Positions 48,144-57,215 of a DNA stretch of 64,000 bases are shown piece after piece (positions within the stretch are counted from its first letter, which is position 1; each line of letters begins with the position of its first letter). The stretch covers positions 62,001 to 126,000 of the forward strand of contig JAHBWI010000001.1 of assembly GCA_019637075.1 (NCBI GenBank), read 5' to 3'. A model generated the notes under the pieces. That model did not search any database, was not told where the DNA came from, and saw only the letters and a program-made list of their open reading frames with translations. The translations under genes were made by a program, and so were the position numbers. Source of the DNA: Nitrospiraceae bacterium (GTDB lineage Bacteria; Nitrospirota; Nitrospiria; Nitrospirales; Nitrospiraceae).

Positions 48144-48440
48144 ATGACACGATCCCGACGACCCGAACTGGAAAAGGATAACCCCATCGCGCCCCAGCCA
48201 CGCAGCCGCCGTCCCGGCCGACGGTCGTTCCAACTCGAAACCGATGAACCGGTCACGGAAGGGCAGGCGTTGGAAGCGTTGACGATAGCGGCGGAACGCT
48301 TCATCGACGGTGTCCCGCACCTCCCGAACCTGGACGCGGAACGGCAGGCGCTCATCGATGCGATCAGCGGCGCCCAGGTCGTGTTGTCCACGAGCCGGGG
48401 CCACGACATCCAACCCGAAGAACCCTCATTGGCCACATAA
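48144..48440 (+). CDS. Small hypothetical protein, 98 aa
   Basis: A 98-residue hydrophilic protein with a basic, Pro-rich N-terminus (PQPRSRRPGRRSFQLE) and a helical C-terminal half (ALEALTIAAERFIDGVPH, ERQALIDAISGAQVVL). ATG 48144 follows CGGAGGACCC and is preferred over the upstream in-frame start at 48072. No transmembrane segment or known motif was found. It lies 110 bp before the nucleotide-sugar dehydrogenase gene. Function unknown. Confidence 0.6.
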   Translation: MTRSRRPELEKDNPIAPQPRSRRPGRRSFQLETDEPVTEGQALEALTIAAERFIDGVPHLPNLDAERQALIDAISGAQVVLSTSRGHDIQPEEPSLAT

Positions 48441-48468
48441 GGGCGCAGCTTGCCCTCTTGCGATTTCG

Positions 48469-48497
48469 TTGACGAATTCGGTGCTTTCTGCCATTCT
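48469..48497 (+). promoter_or_regulatory. Weak candidate promoter for the sugar dehydrogenase gene
   Basis: TTGACG at 48469-48474 and CATTCT at 48492-48497 are 17 bp apart. The -35 matches the sigma-70 consensus at five of six positions, but the -10 at only three of six. It is the best pair in the 110-bp gap before ATG 48551. Confidence 0.25.
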
Positions 48498-48550
48498 TTT
48501 TTTCGACGGCATGAGCAGGTAGGCGCGCATTTTCTGACGAGGAGACTCTA

Positions 48551-49849
48551 ATGGCCAAAAAGCAGGCGCAGCGGCAGATCGCAGTGGTCGGGTTGGGGTA
48601 CGTTGGGTTGCCCATCGCGGTGGCGTTCGGCAAGTACGCCCAGGTGATCGGATTCGACATCAACAAAGCCAAAGTCGAGGAACTGCGAAAGGGCGTCGAT
48701 CGCACCGGCGAGGTCTCTGCTCAAGACTTGAAGGCGACCCGCGTGCGGTATACCTCCGAGCCGAGCGATCTCAAGACCGCCGACTTCATCATCGTGGCGG
48801 TGCCCACGCCCATCAACCAAGCGCTGCAGCCGGACCTCACGGCCCTCAAGAAAGCTTCCGAGCTGATCGGCTCGAATCTCAGGCCGGGCGCGATCGTGGT
48901 GTACGAATCTACCGTCTATCCCGGCGCGACTGAAGAGGACTGCCTGCCGATTCTCGAACAGGCGTCCGGCATGAAGAGCGGGATCGATTTCAAGATCGGC
49001 TATTCACCGGAGCGGATCAATCCGGGCGACAAAGAACATACCCTCGAAAAGATCATCAAGGTCGTCTCGGCGCAAGACGAGGAATCGCTCGAGATCGTGG
49101 CGGAAACGTACGGCATGGTCGTGAAGGCGGGCATCCACCGGGCCGCCAGCATCAAGGTGGCCGAAGCCGCCAAGGTGATCGAGAACACGCAACGCGACCT
49201 CAACATCGCCCTGATGAACGAGTTGGCGCTGATCTTCCATCGGTTGGGAGTGGACACCCGATCGGTTCTCGAAGCGGCCGGCACGAAGTGGAATTTCCTC
49301 AAATTCAGCCCGGGTCTCGTCGGCGGCCACTGTATCGGCGTCGATCCTTACTATCTGACGACGAAAGCCGAATCGGTCGGGTATCACCCCGAGGTCATTC
49401 TGGCGGGCCGACGCATCAACAATAGCATGGGCAAGTATGTCGCCGAGCAGACGATCAAGTTGCTGAGCCAGGTGGAGCGCCCGGTCAGCGATCTGAAGAT
49501 CGGCGTGCTGGGGCTGACGTTCAAAGAGAACGTGCCCGACCTTCGCAACAGCCGCGTGCCGGACATCGTCCACGAGTTGAAGGAGTACGGCGTTCAGGTG
49601 CTGGTGCACGATCCGTTGGCCGAACCCGAGGAAGCCGTCGCGGAATACGGGCTCCGCCTGTCCACGTGGGACCAGCTCAAACAGCTGGACGGCATCGTGC
49701 TCGCCGTGGCTCACCGTGAATACATGCAGATGAGCATCGATGAACTCTTGAAGCCGTTGCGCAAGCAGCGCAACAACGTGGTGGTCGACGTGAAGAGCGT
49801 GCTGCCCCCCGGCGCCTTGCCCGGTTCGGTTAAGTACTGGCGACTCTGA
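48551..49849 (+). CDS. UDP-sugar 6-dehydrogenase of the TviB/WbpA type
   Basis: A 432-residue nucleotide-sugar dehydrogenase. The NAD-binding loop is VVGLGYVGLPIAVAFG (residues 10-25); the catalytic cysteine lies in VGGHCIGVDPYYLT; and the C-terminal UDP-binding domain shows LGLTFKENVPDLRNSR. Sequence layout and the GVDPYYLT ending fit the TviB/WbpA branch, which oxidises UDP-GlcNAc or UDP-GalNAc at C6 for polysaccharide synthesis, more than UDP-glucose dehydrogenase. GAGGAGA lies just upstream. The gene stands alone, without glycosyltransferases nearby, and is followed by a large palindrome. Confidence 0.9.
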   Translation: MAKKQAQRQIAVVGLGYVGLPIAVAFGKYAQVIGFDINKAKVEELRKGVDRTGEVSAQDLKATRVRYTSEPSDLKTADFIIVAVPTPINQALQPDLTALKKASELIGSNLRPGAIVVYESTVYPGATEEDCLPILEQASGMKSGIDFKIGYSPERINPGDKEHTLEKIIKVVSAQDEESLEIVAETYGMVVKAGIHRAASIKVAEAAKVIENTQRDLNIALMNELALIFHRLGVDTRSVLEAAGTKWNFLKFSPGLVGGHCIGVDPYYLTTKAESVGYHPEVILAGRRINNSMGKYVAEQTIKLLSQVERPVSDLKIGVLGLTFKENVPDLRNSRVPDIVHELKEYGVQVLVHDPLAEPEEAVAEYGLRLSTWDQLKQLDGIVLAVAHREYMQMSIDELLKPLRKQRNNVVVDVKSVLPPGALPGSVKYWRL

Positions 49850-49855
49850 GAATAC

Positions 49856-49887
49856 GCGCTCCGGTCCGCCGCGGCGGACCGGAGCGC
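49856..49887. terminator. Perfect 32-nt palindrome after the sugar dehydrogenase gene
   Basis: GCGCTCCGGTCCGCCG is followed directly by its reverse complement CGGCGGACCGGAGCGC, giving a stem of about 14 bp with a 4-nt loop in RNA. It starts 7 bp after the stop codon. No T run follows, so termination would be atypical. The 270 bp from here to the secretin start show no gene. Confidence 0.6.
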
Positions 49888-50071
49888 CTCACGCAGCTCC
49901 CTCCGCCTCGTCTTCCGATTCAGCCCCTCCACAATTCTCCTTACGGCCCCGAGTTCCACCTCGACGCGTACGACGCATCTCGCCCGATCGCGAAGCGAGA
50001 TCGACGAACGCGCGGATATCACACGCGTTCACGCGCGGACGAAAACGAGAAACTGATTGTCCCTCCTTGTT

Positions 50072-50091
50072 GAGTTTGATATACCAAACTC
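50072..50091. promoter_or_regulatory. Inverted repeat upstream of the secretin operon
   Basis: GAGTTTG (50072-50078) and CAAACTC (50085-50091) are perfectly complementary around ATATAC. The dyad ends 66 bp before the GTG start of the secretin gene and overlaps the AT-rich GATATACC segment, the best -10-like sequence there. It may be an operator for the pilus operon. Confidence 0.35.
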
Positions 50092-50157
50092 GTTGAGGCG
50101 CGTGTCGTTCAACAGACGAAGGCCACACTTCATCCACTTCTCATCAGGCAGGTTACG

Positions 50158-52515
50158 GTGCTTATTTATCGTCGATTCCGCTCGCAAGCGCGAGTATTCG
50201 GAACGTGTCTGATCTCCGCCGGCGCAATCCTGTTGGCCTCCTGCGGGACGCTGTCCTCCCCCGATGTGAAACGAGGCGATCAGCATCTCGCCGCGGGAAG
50301 TTGGGAAGAAGCCATTCTGGCTTACAAACAGGCCCTCAAGGACGACCCCTTCGACCCATCGCTGCAGAACAAGTACGCCATCGCGCGCGAGCGCGCCGCG
50401 GCCATGCACCAGGAACGCGGCCGGCAGCTTTTGAAAGATCATCAACTCGATGCGGCCGCCGAGGAATTCAAGCGCGCCCTCACGATCGAACCTACTTCCA
50501 AGGATCATGAAACCGGCTTGACGGAATCGCTGCGGTTGAAAGACGCGCGCGACCGCTCGCGCGAAGCCGACCGGCTGGCGCAACTCGGCCGCGTGAGCGA
50601 AGCGATGGAATCCTATGCGCGGGCGATCGAATTGGATCCGTCGTCGAAAGAAGCCCTCGAGGGCGTCGCGCGGATTTCCGAAGAGCAGCAGGCTCAGGGG
50701 CGGGACGACCGGCAGAAGCAGCCGATCACACTCCAGTTCAGAAACGCGGGCCTTAAGGAAGTGCTCGAGGCGATCGGCAAGGCGGCCCGCGTGAATTTCG
50801 TCTTCGACAAGGACGTGCGCAACGATCCGGTCACGGTGTCGCTCGAGGAGAAGCCGTTCGACGAAGCGCTCACGTTGGTGCTGAACAGCAACAGCCTGTT
50901 TGCCCAAAAGGCGGGGCCGTCGCTCTTCATCATCAGCCCCAACACCAAACAGAAGCAGGAGCAGTATCAGGATTTGATGATCCGCACCTTCTATCTCTCG
51001 AGCGCGAAGGCCAAGGACATGGTCGCCTTGCTCAAGACGATGCTGGACATCAAACACATCCATGCGAACGAACCGCTGAACACGATCGTCGTTCGTGACC
51101 AACCGGAGAAGGTCGAATTGGCCGAGAAGATCATCCAGGCCAACGATCGCGAAGACTCGGAAGTGCTGTTCGATGTCGAGGTGCTGGAAGTGGACCGCAC
51201 GGTCGACCAGACCTACGGCCTGTCCTATCCGAAACAGGTGGCGGCCGCGCTGGTTCCCCCCGGCTTCAACAGCACGATCGCCGGTGACCTGGCACAACAG
51301 TTCACCTATCGGCAGCTGACCAGCCTGGGCAAAGACAGCTATATGTTCAAGCTGCCGACCAACGTCCAACTGGACTTCTTCAAGCAAGTCACGGATGCCA
51401 AGACCCTGGCCGCACCGAAGGTGCGCGTCGTCAACAATAAGAAGGCCGAGGTCAATATCGGCGACAAGCAGCCGATTCTCCTCTCGACGACCAACGTGCT
51501 GCCGGGTCAGGCGGCGACGGGTGCCGTGCCGACCACCTCGACCGTGACCTCGATCGAATTCCGCGATACCGGCGTCAAGCTGACGGTGGAACCGGCGATC
51601 CACCTGGGAAGCGAGTTGTCCCTCAAGATGAAGATCGAAGTGATCCGGCTCGGCGACACGGTGTTGTTGCAGGCGTCGCCTCCGATCACCCAGTTCAAAT
51701 TCGGCAACCGCTCCGCGGAAACCATGTTGAACGTGCGAGACGGCGAGACGATCGTGCTGGGCGGCCTCCTCCAGGAAGAAGACCGCCGGACGAGGGTCAC
51801 GATTCCGTGGATCGGGGATCTCCCGTTCATCGGGAACCTGCTCAGCTCGTTCAAGACGCAGCGGGTCACCACGGAAGTGATCCTGACCATCACGCCCCAC
51901 ATCGTGACGCCGTTGCAGCCGCCCAGTCTCCAAGCGCAGGCCTTCTGGTCCGGCACGGAGTCGGTCTACTCGACGACCCCGCTGTTCGCGCCGCAACCCA
52001 AAAAGGTGTCGGCGCGGGTCTCGTCCGCGGCCAAGTTGTCGTCCGCAACGCCGAAGACGTTGGGGAAGAGCCCGGCCGGTGAGGCTACGCTTCCGGAAGC
52101 GAAGGCGCCGAGGCCGGAACTCATGATCCGCCCGGCCGATGCGGTCGTCCCGGTCGGAAAGGAGTTTCAGATCGAAGTGAACGCAAAACGCATCCAAGAT
52201 CTCGATCTGGAATTGATGAAGCTCGAGTTCGATCCCAAGGTCTTGGAGTTCCGCGACGCATCTGAAGGGGAGTTGCTGGGCGCTGAAACCGGCAAGGCTC
52301 CCGTGGCGGTGCCCTCGCAGTCGATCGACGGCGGAGTCGAACTCCGGCTCCATCGAACGGGCAAAGGCGCCAAGGAAGAAGGCCGACTGTTACGGCTGAC
52401 GTTCGCCGCCAAGGCACCCGGCGTCTCGACCTTGCGGTTGCATCCGATTCGGACGGAAGACGCCAAACCCGGCGAGCAGCCGGTGGAGGCCAAGGGAGTC
52501 GTGAGGGTGCGGTGA
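50158..52515 (+). CDS. Outer-membrane secretin with TPR repeats and C-terminal cohesin domain
   Basis: A 785-residue GspD/MshL-type secretin and lipoprotein (lipobox ILLASC, Cys about residue 29), starting at GTG 50158. Three TPR-like repeats cover about 35-175; an STN-like domain (ITLQFRNAGLKEVLEAIGK) covers about 190-260; the secretin core contains VEVLEVDRTVDQTYGL and, near the end, DGETIVLGGLLQEEDR...VTIPWIGDLPFIGNLLSS. The last 130 residues (ELMIRPADAVVPVGKEFQIE ... GVSTLRLHPIRTED) form a cohesin-like beta-sandwich. It is the first gene of a ten-gene secretion/pilus operon. The stop overlaps the next start. Confidence 0.9.
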   Translation: MLIYRRFRSQARVFGTCLISAGAILLASCGTLSSPDVKRGDQHLAAGSWEEAILAYKQALKDDPFDPSLQNKYAIARERAAAMHQERGRQLLKDHQLDAAAEEFKRALTIEPTSKDHETGLTESLRLKDARDRSREADRLAQLGRVSEAMESYARAIELDPSSKEALEGVARISEEQQAQGRDDRQKQPITLQFRNAGLKEVLEAIGKAARVNFVFDKDVRNDPVTVSLEEKPFDEALTLVLNSNSLFAQKAGPSLFIISPNTKQKQEQYQDLMIRTFYLSSAKAKDMVALLKTMLDIKHIHANEPLNTIVVRDQPEKVELAEKIIQANDREDSEVLFDVEVLEVDRTVDQTYGLSYPKQVAAALVPPGFNSTIAGDLAQQFTYRQLTSLGKDSYMFKLPTNVQLDFFKQVTDAKTLAAPKVRVVNNKKAEVNIGDKQPILLSTTNVLPGQAATGAVPTTSTVTSIEFRDTGVKLTVEPAIHLGSELSLKMKIEVIRLGDTVLLQASPPITQFKFGNRSAETMLNVRDGETIVLGGLLQEEDRRTRVTIPWIGDLPFIGNLLSSFKTQRVTTEVILTITPHIVTPLQPPSLQAQAFWSGTESVYSTTPLFAPQPKKVSARVSSAAKLSSATPKTLGKSPAGEATLPEAKAPRPELMIRPADAVVPVGKEFQIEVNAKRIQDLDLELMKLEFDPKVLEFRDASEGELLGAETGKAPVAVPSQSIDGGVELRLHRTGKGAKEEGRLLRLTFAAKAPGVSTLRLHPIRTEDAKPGEQPVEAKGVVRVR

Positions 52516-53018
52516 AGCAGTCCGGCGTCACACTGTTGGAGCTGCTGATCACGCTGACCATTCTCACCATTCTTGCGTCCGTAGCGCTGCCGTTCACCCG
52601 TGTCTCGGCCAAGCGAACGAAGGAAATCGAACTGCGACAAAGCCTGCGCGTGATGCGGACGGCGATCGACACCTTCCACCTCGAATGGGCGAGGGAAGGG
52701 GATACGCTGACCGGTCCCGCGTGCGTAAAGAATCGGCTGAGTTGCAAAGACGTGACGGGCCCCTACGGCTACCCGAAGACCTTGGACGTGCTGCTCGGCG
52801 TCAAACTGACCGGCGAACAGGCGACGGTGAAGGGCATCACGACCAAACGGTACTTGCGCCAGCTCCCGATCGACCCGATGACCGGTCGGACCGATTGGCA
52901 TATGCGCTGCTACCGGGACCCGGCCAGCGTGAAGGACTGGTGCGGGGAAGACGTCTACGATGTATCGACCCAGAGTCAGGATCTCGCACTCGATGGCACC
53001 AAATACCGAGACTGGTAG
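52512..53018 (+). CDS. Type IV pilin/pseudopilin-like protein
   Basis: A 168-residue prepilin starting at GTG 52512, overlapping the secretin stop. A very short leader MKQSG precedes the prepilin-peptidase cleavage and the N-methylated helix VTLLELLITLTILTILASVA, with Glu at +5. The rest resembles GspG-like pseudopilins (L-R-V-M-R-T-A-I-D-T-F-H, then CVKNRLSCKDVTGPYGYP, and a conserved DPMTGRTDWH). Two Cys in the loop may form a disulfide. The gene overlaps the second pilin gene by 26 nt. Confidence 0.85.
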   Translation: MKQSGVTLLELLITLTILTILASVALPFTRVSAKRTKEIELRQSLRVMRTAIDTFHLEWAREGDTLTGPACVKNRLSCKDVTGPYGYPKTLDVLLGVKLTGEQATVKGITTKRYLRQLPIDPMTGRTDWHMRCYRDPASVKDWCGEDVYDVSTQSQDLALDGTKYRDW

Positions 53019-53400
53019 ACGCTCCCGTCGTGCGACCGGAGCCCGCGGCTTTACGATCATCGAGCTGATGATCGTCGTGACGATCATCGGCATTCTCGCC
53101 ACCCTGGCCATTCCGTCGTATCAGGCGGCGGTGGTGAAGGCCAAGGAGGGCGCGCTCAGACAAAACCTGTTCTCGCTCCGGGATGTGATCGACCAGCATC
53201 GCGCCGATAAGGGCAAGTACCCGGAAACGATTCAGTCCCTGGTGGCAGCCGGGTATCTGCGGCGGGTCCCGACCGATCCGATCACGGGCAACACCACCTC
53301 GTGGCAAGAACTGGTCGATCAGACGGACGGCGGCGTCATCGACGTCTTCTCCGGGTCCGACCTTGTAGGAACAAACGGAATTCCCTATAACCAATGGTGA
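52993..53400 (+). CDS. GspG-like major pseudopilin
   Basis: A 135-residue prepilin (from ATG 52993; an earlier in-frame start at 52960 lies inside the upstream gene). Leader MAPNTETGRRSRRATGARG, then FTIIELMIVVTIIGILATLA with Glu at +5. The globular part, D-x-I-D-Q-H-R-A-D-K-G-K-Y-P-E-T-I-Q-S-L-V and LRRVPTDPITGN, matches GspG family proteins. It is probably the main pilus subunit of this operon. No prepilin peptidase gene is present in the window, so processing depends on one elsewhere. Confidence 0.88.
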   Translation: MAPNTETGRRSRRATGARGFTIIELMIVVTIIGILATLAIPSYQAAVVKAKEGALRQNLFSLRDVIDQHRADKGKYPETIQSLVAAGYLRRVPTDPITGNTTSWQELVDQTDGGVIDVFSGSDLVGTNGIPYNQW

Positions 53401-53413
53401 GCGGGGGACCCCG

Positions 53414-54205
53414 ATGTCTGACATGATGAATTTTGGGAGACGGTATCGGCCCTACCTCGCTGCCGTCGGCATATACAGCCTCCTCTTGTCGTTCGGATGC
53501 GCCAGGATGGAACCGAATGTCCGTCCGGAAGTCTCCGATCTCCAGGTCACCATCGACACGCTCAAGACGGCCGTCCGCGACGCGCAACGTACCTCCGATG
53601 AACTGCGGCTCGAGCTCGAGGACCAGCGGCGGGAGTTCGCCGAAGTCCAGATGGCGCGGGCCCAGCTTCAGGGCATGCTCAGGGAAACCGAGCGGCGCTT
53701 AGCCGATGCCAAGCAGATCATTGATTTGCAGCGCGAGGAGCTGGCCTCTGCGCGCGTCGAACGCGAACGGGCCGCGCAGAATAATCGGCATCTGCCGACC
53801 CGTCTGCGCCCCATGCCGCGCGCGACCCCCTTTCAAGGCACCCTGCCGGCAACGGCCCCCGAGGGCATGATTTCAGAGACGAGCACCGGCCACCCGGCAG
53901 CCGAGGTGGTGCCGATTCCTGCGGACAGCGACGGTCCCATTCCCGTTCCTGGCCCGGCGGCGGAGCTTGAACCGTCCGGCGAGGTGCTCCCCGAGAACCA
54001 GCCCGAACCGGAGCAGACCGTCCAGGCGAGCGCTCGCACCATCATCGTGAACCCCGGCGACACGCTCTGGCGGCTGTCGCGACGGCATAAAGTGGATATG
54101 GAACTGTTGCGGACGCTGAACGGTTTGAAGGACTACCGCATCATCGCCGGCCATACGCTGCGATTGCCCGAATCCCGCGGTGGCGCCCAGACCGCTCAGC
54201 ACTGA
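53414..54205 (+). CDS. LysM-domain lipoprotein with coiled coil
   Basis: A 263-residue lipoprotein: hydrophobic AAVGIYSLLLSFGC with Cys about residue 29. Residues 40-118 form a long coiled coil (LQVTIDTLKTAVRDAQRTSD ... DLQREELASARVERER). A Pro-rich linker (120-205) leads to a C-terminal LysM domain (IIVNPGDTLWRLSRRHKVD and GHTLRLPE), which binds peptidoglycan. It sits between the pilins and the F-type platform gene, so it may anchor the secretion machine to the cell wall. GGGGGA precedes ATG 53414. Confidence 0.85.
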   Translation: MSDMMNFGRRYRPYLAAVGIYSLLLSFGCARMEPNVRPEVSDLQVTIDTLKTAVRDAQRTSDELRLELEDQRREFAEVQMARAQLQGMLRETERRLADAKQIIDLQREELASARVERERAAQNNRHLPTRLRPMPRATPFQGTLPATAPEGMISETSTGHPAAEVVPIPADSDGPIPVPGPAAELEPSGEVLPENQPEPEQTVQASARTIIVNPGDTLWRLSRRHKVDMELLRTLNGLKDYRIIAGHTLRLPESRGGAQTAQH

Positions 54206-54246
54206 CGGCCCCGTTCCTATGGGCCGCGCCGCATCCGATTGAACCC

Positions 54247-55461
54247 ATGGCTGTGTTTGCGTACAGGGCTGCCCGCGCCGACGGCACCACCTTCGACGGA
54301 GAAGTCGAGGGGGATGACGAACAACTTGTTCGCGCGAAACTGGAAGCCGAAGGACTGCTGATCTTCCGGCTCGCCCGCCGCGGCGCGCGTTTGGGTGTCC
54401 CCGGTCTTTCGGTCGGCCGTTGGGGCAAGATTCCGTTGCAGGAATTCCTGGTCTTCAACCAGGAGCTCTTGGCCTTGATCAGGGCCGGCCTCCCGGTGCT
54501 TCGCATCTGGGACCTGTTGATCGAGCGAACCCAGCGGGCCGCTTTCCGGGAAGCGCTGCAAGCGATCAGGCAGGACATTCGCGGCGGCGCCTCGGTGTCC
54601 GAATCCCTGACGAAGCATCCCGGGTATTTTTCGGAACTGTATCTCGCGACGATCCGGGCGGGCGAACAGTCGGGCAACTTGCCCGAAGTGCTGCAGCGGT
54701 ACATCGCGTACCTGAAGCTCATGATCGAGTTGCGCCAGAAGGTCGTGAAGGCGCTGGCCTATCCCGGCTTCTTGGTCGTCGTCGGCTTTGCGGTGGTCGG
54801 CTTCCTGCTGAGCTATGTGATGCCGACCTTCGTGTCGGTGTACGGCGAATCCTCGGCCAACTTGCCGTCCGCGACGAGGTTGCTCATCACGGTCATTCAG
54901 ATGCTGGAATCCCAGTTCATTCCGACGCTCCTGGTGTTGGGCGTCGGCGTGATCGCGGGACGGACCTGGTACCACACGCCGGCCGGACGACTGACGGTGG
55001 ACCGCCAGTTGTTGCGTCTACCGGTGATCGGCACGATCCTCGTGCAGCACCACACGATTCAGCTGGCGCGCACGCTGGCGACGGTGCTGGCGGGCGGTAC
55101 ACCGCTGGTCGAGGCGTTGGAAGTAGCGCGTGGCGCCGTCTCCAACCGGTTCGTCTCACGCGGCCTGGCCTCGGCCGTGGCGGAAATTCGCGAGGGCAAC
55201 ACCCTGGCCGCCGCCATTGAGCGGCCGCAAATTTTGCCGAAACTCGCCATCGAAATGCTGTCGGTGGGCGAAGAAACCGGGTCCTTGGAACCGATGCTGC
55301 GGGATGTGGCGGAATTTTACGAGGGCGACCTCGACGTGCGCTTGAGCCAGTTGACGACCTGGATCGAACCGGTCCTTCTGCTGGTCATGGGCGTGCTGGT
55401 CGGAGGGATCGTCATCATCATGTACCTGCCGATTTTCCAAATGGCGGGAACGATTCAGTAG
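54247..55461 (+). CDS. Type II secretion / type IV pilus inner-membrane platform protein (GspF/PilC family)
   Basis: A 404-residue polytopic platform protein. It starts MAVFAYRAARADGTTFDGEV, then EGLLIFRLARR, and contains two GspF repeats, each ending in a hydrophobic segment: VVKALAYPGFLVVVGFAV (about 171-188) and the C-terminal VLLLVMGVLVGGIVIIMYLPIFQM. The motif E-x-x-G-x-L...M-L-x-x-x-A is present as EETGSLEPMLRDVAEFYE. It recruits the ATPase and the pilins. It lies 41 nt after the LysM gene and 20 nt before the ATPase. Confidence 0.93.
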   Translation: MAVFAYRAARADGTTFDGEVEGDDEQLVRAKLEAEGLLIFRLARRGARLGVPGLSVGRWGKIPLQEFLVFNQELLALIRAGLPVLRIWDLLIERTQRAAFREALQAIRQDIRGGASVSESLTKHPGYFSELYLATIRAGEQSGNLPEVLQRYIAYLKLMIELRQKVVKALAYPGFLVVVGFAVVGFLLSYVMPTFVSVYGESSANLPSATRLLITVIQMLESQFIPTLLVLGVGVIAGRTWYHTPAGRLTVDRQLLRLPVIGTILVQHHTIQLARTLATVLAGGTPLVEALEVARGAVSNRFVSRGLASAVAEIREGNTLAAAIERPQILPKLAIEMLSVGEETGSLEPMLRDVAEFYEGDLDVRLSQLTTWIEPVLLLVMGVLVGGIVIIMYLPIFQMAGTIQ

Positions 55462-55481
55462 GCGCACGAACACAGGACGTC

Positions 55482-57212
55482 ATGATGCAACGCCATCTCA
55501 CCAGACCTTCATTAGCGGACGTGATGGTCCGCGAGGGCATTCTGCCCAAGCGCACGGTCGATCAGGTCATTGCCAGGCTGGGCGGCGGCGGCGTGGCATT
55601 GGGACAGACGCTTCTCGACGAGGGCGTGATTTCGGAAGCGCAACTCGCGCAGGCGCTGGCCTCGCAGTTTGGATTGCCCTACGATCCGCTCACCGGCTAC
55701 CGCGTCGACTCCGAGTTCTACCACACGATCTCCGTCAAACTGATGCGGCGCCACCCCTTCGTGCCGCTGAAGGACGACGAGGGCATTCTCACGTTGGCGA
55801 TTCCGGATCCCAGCAACTTGTTGGCGCTGGACGAATTGGAGATCTTGCTCGTTCGCCCGCTCCGGTACGTGGTCAGTCCGCGGACGGCGATCGAAGCCGC
55901 TCTGGAGCGCAGCGAGGGCTCGAGCCAGGCGTTGCGGGAACTCGAGGCGGAATACCGCTCGGTGCTCGTCAAAGAAGACGAGCGCGGCGAAGAAGTCCTG
56001 ACGGTCGACCAGTTCGGAGAGGATCAAAGCCCGGCCGTCAAACTGCTCGACACGATCTTGCTCAGCGCCATGCAGCGGCGGGCCAGCGACATCCATATCG
56101 AAGCCACGGACCGCGCCACCACGGTGAAGTTCCGCGTCGACGGCATTTTGGTCTCCGCGATGGACCCTCTGGACCTCAAGCTGCATCCGCCGCTGGTCTC
56201 CCGTCTCAAGGTCATGTCGGACCTGGACATCGCCGAACGGCGCGTCCCGCAGGACGGAAGTTTCCGGATGCGCTTGGACCGAAAGACCGTCGACTTCCGC
56301 GTCTCAATCCTGCCGAGCGTCTTCGGGGAATCGGTCGTGATTCGTATTCTCGACCGAGAGGCCATCACGACCGGGGTGTCGAGCCTGCGCCTGGATCGGC
56401 TCGGGTTCAACGCCGAGGACCTCAAGCGATTCCGCCGCGCGATCACGAGGCCCTACGGCATGGTGCTCGTCACCGGCCCCACGGGAAGCGGCAAGACCAC
56501 GACGCTCTATGCCGCGATCAGCGAAATGAATATTCAGGAAGACAAGCTGATCACCATCGAAGATCCGGTCGAATATCAGCTGCCCGGCGTCGTGCAGATT
56601 CCCGTCAACGAGAAGAAAGGCCTGACGTTTGCGCGAGGCTTGCGGTCCATCTTGCGTCACGACCCGGACAAGATCATGGTCGGCGAAATCCGCGACGCGG
56701 AAACGGCGCAGATCGCGATCCAATCTGCCTTGACCGGCCACTTGGTGTTGACCACCGTACACGCAAACAACGTGTTCGACGTGATCGGCCGGTTTGCCTC
56801 GATGGGCATCGATTCCTACAACTTCTTGGCTGCGCTGAACTGCGTGCTGGCCCAGCGGCTGATTCGTATCCTCTGTCCCGACTGCCGCCATGCCGTCCCA
56901 TTGGACAAGGCCCTGGCGGAGGAGTCCGGTTTGGATTATGAGCAGTACAAGAGCGGCACGTTTTACGAAGGCAAAGGCTGCCCGGAGTGCCACGAGACCG
57001 GGTACCGCGGCCGCAAGTGCATCACCGAGTTTCTGGACCTGACCGACGAAATCAAAGAAATGATCCTCGCCGACCGCGCCCTGTCAGAAATCCGCTATCG
57101 CGCCGTCACGGACGGCATGATCACATTGCGTCAGTCGGCCGTGAAGAAAGTGCTCGCCGGGGAAACGTCTTTGCGCGAGATCAACCGCGTCACCTTCAGT
57201 GAAGAGCGCTGA
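55482..57212 (+). CDS. Type II secretion / pilus assembly ATPase (GspE/PulE family)
   Basis: A 576-residue hexameric ATPase. The N-terminal MshEN-like region (LADVMVREGILPKRTVDQV, then DEGVISEAQLAQALASQFGL) precedes the catalytic core with Walker A VTGPTGSGKTTTLYA, an Asp box (IEDPVEYQL), Walker B (DKIMVGEIRDAETAQIA) and the His box (GHLVLTTVHAN). The zinc tetracysteine is present as CPDCRHAV ... GCPECHETGY. The presence of an MshEN domain and tetracysteine fits GspE or PilB/MshE. It powers assembly of the pilins encoded upstream. Confidence 0.95.
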   Translation: MMQRHLTRPSLADVMVREGILPKRTVDQVIARLGGGGVALGQTLLDEGVISEAQLAQALASQFGLPYDPLTGYRVDSEFYHTISVKLMRRHPFVPLKDDEGILTLAIPDPSNLLALDELEILLVRPLRYVVSPRTAIEAALERSEGSSQALRELEAEYRSVLVKEDERGEEVLTVDQFGEDQSPAVKLLDTILLSAMQRRASDIHIEATDRATTVKFRVDGILVSAMDPLDLKLHPPLVSRLKVMSDLDIAERRVPQDGSFRMRLDRKTVDFRVSILPSVFGESVVIRILDREAITTGVSSLRLDRLGFNAEDLKRFRRAITRPYGMVLVTGPTGSGKTTTLYAAISEMNIQEDKLITIEDPVEYQLPGVVQIPVNEKKGLTFARGLRSILRHDPDKIMVGEIRDAETAQIAIQSALTGHLVLTTVHANNVFDVIGRFASMGIDSYNFLAALNCVLAQRLIRILCPDCRHAVPLDKALAEESGLDYEQYKSGTFYEGKGCPECHETGYRGRKCITEFLDLTDEIKEMILADRALSEIRYRAVTDGMITLRQSAVKKVLAGETSLREINRVTFSEER

Positions 57213-57215
57213 GCC

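Noticed and set aside
50029-52353. 774-codon minus-strand open frame opposite the secretin gene
   Set aside because: It is antisense to a clear secretin and shows the Arg/His/Gln-rich pattern of a shadow frame.
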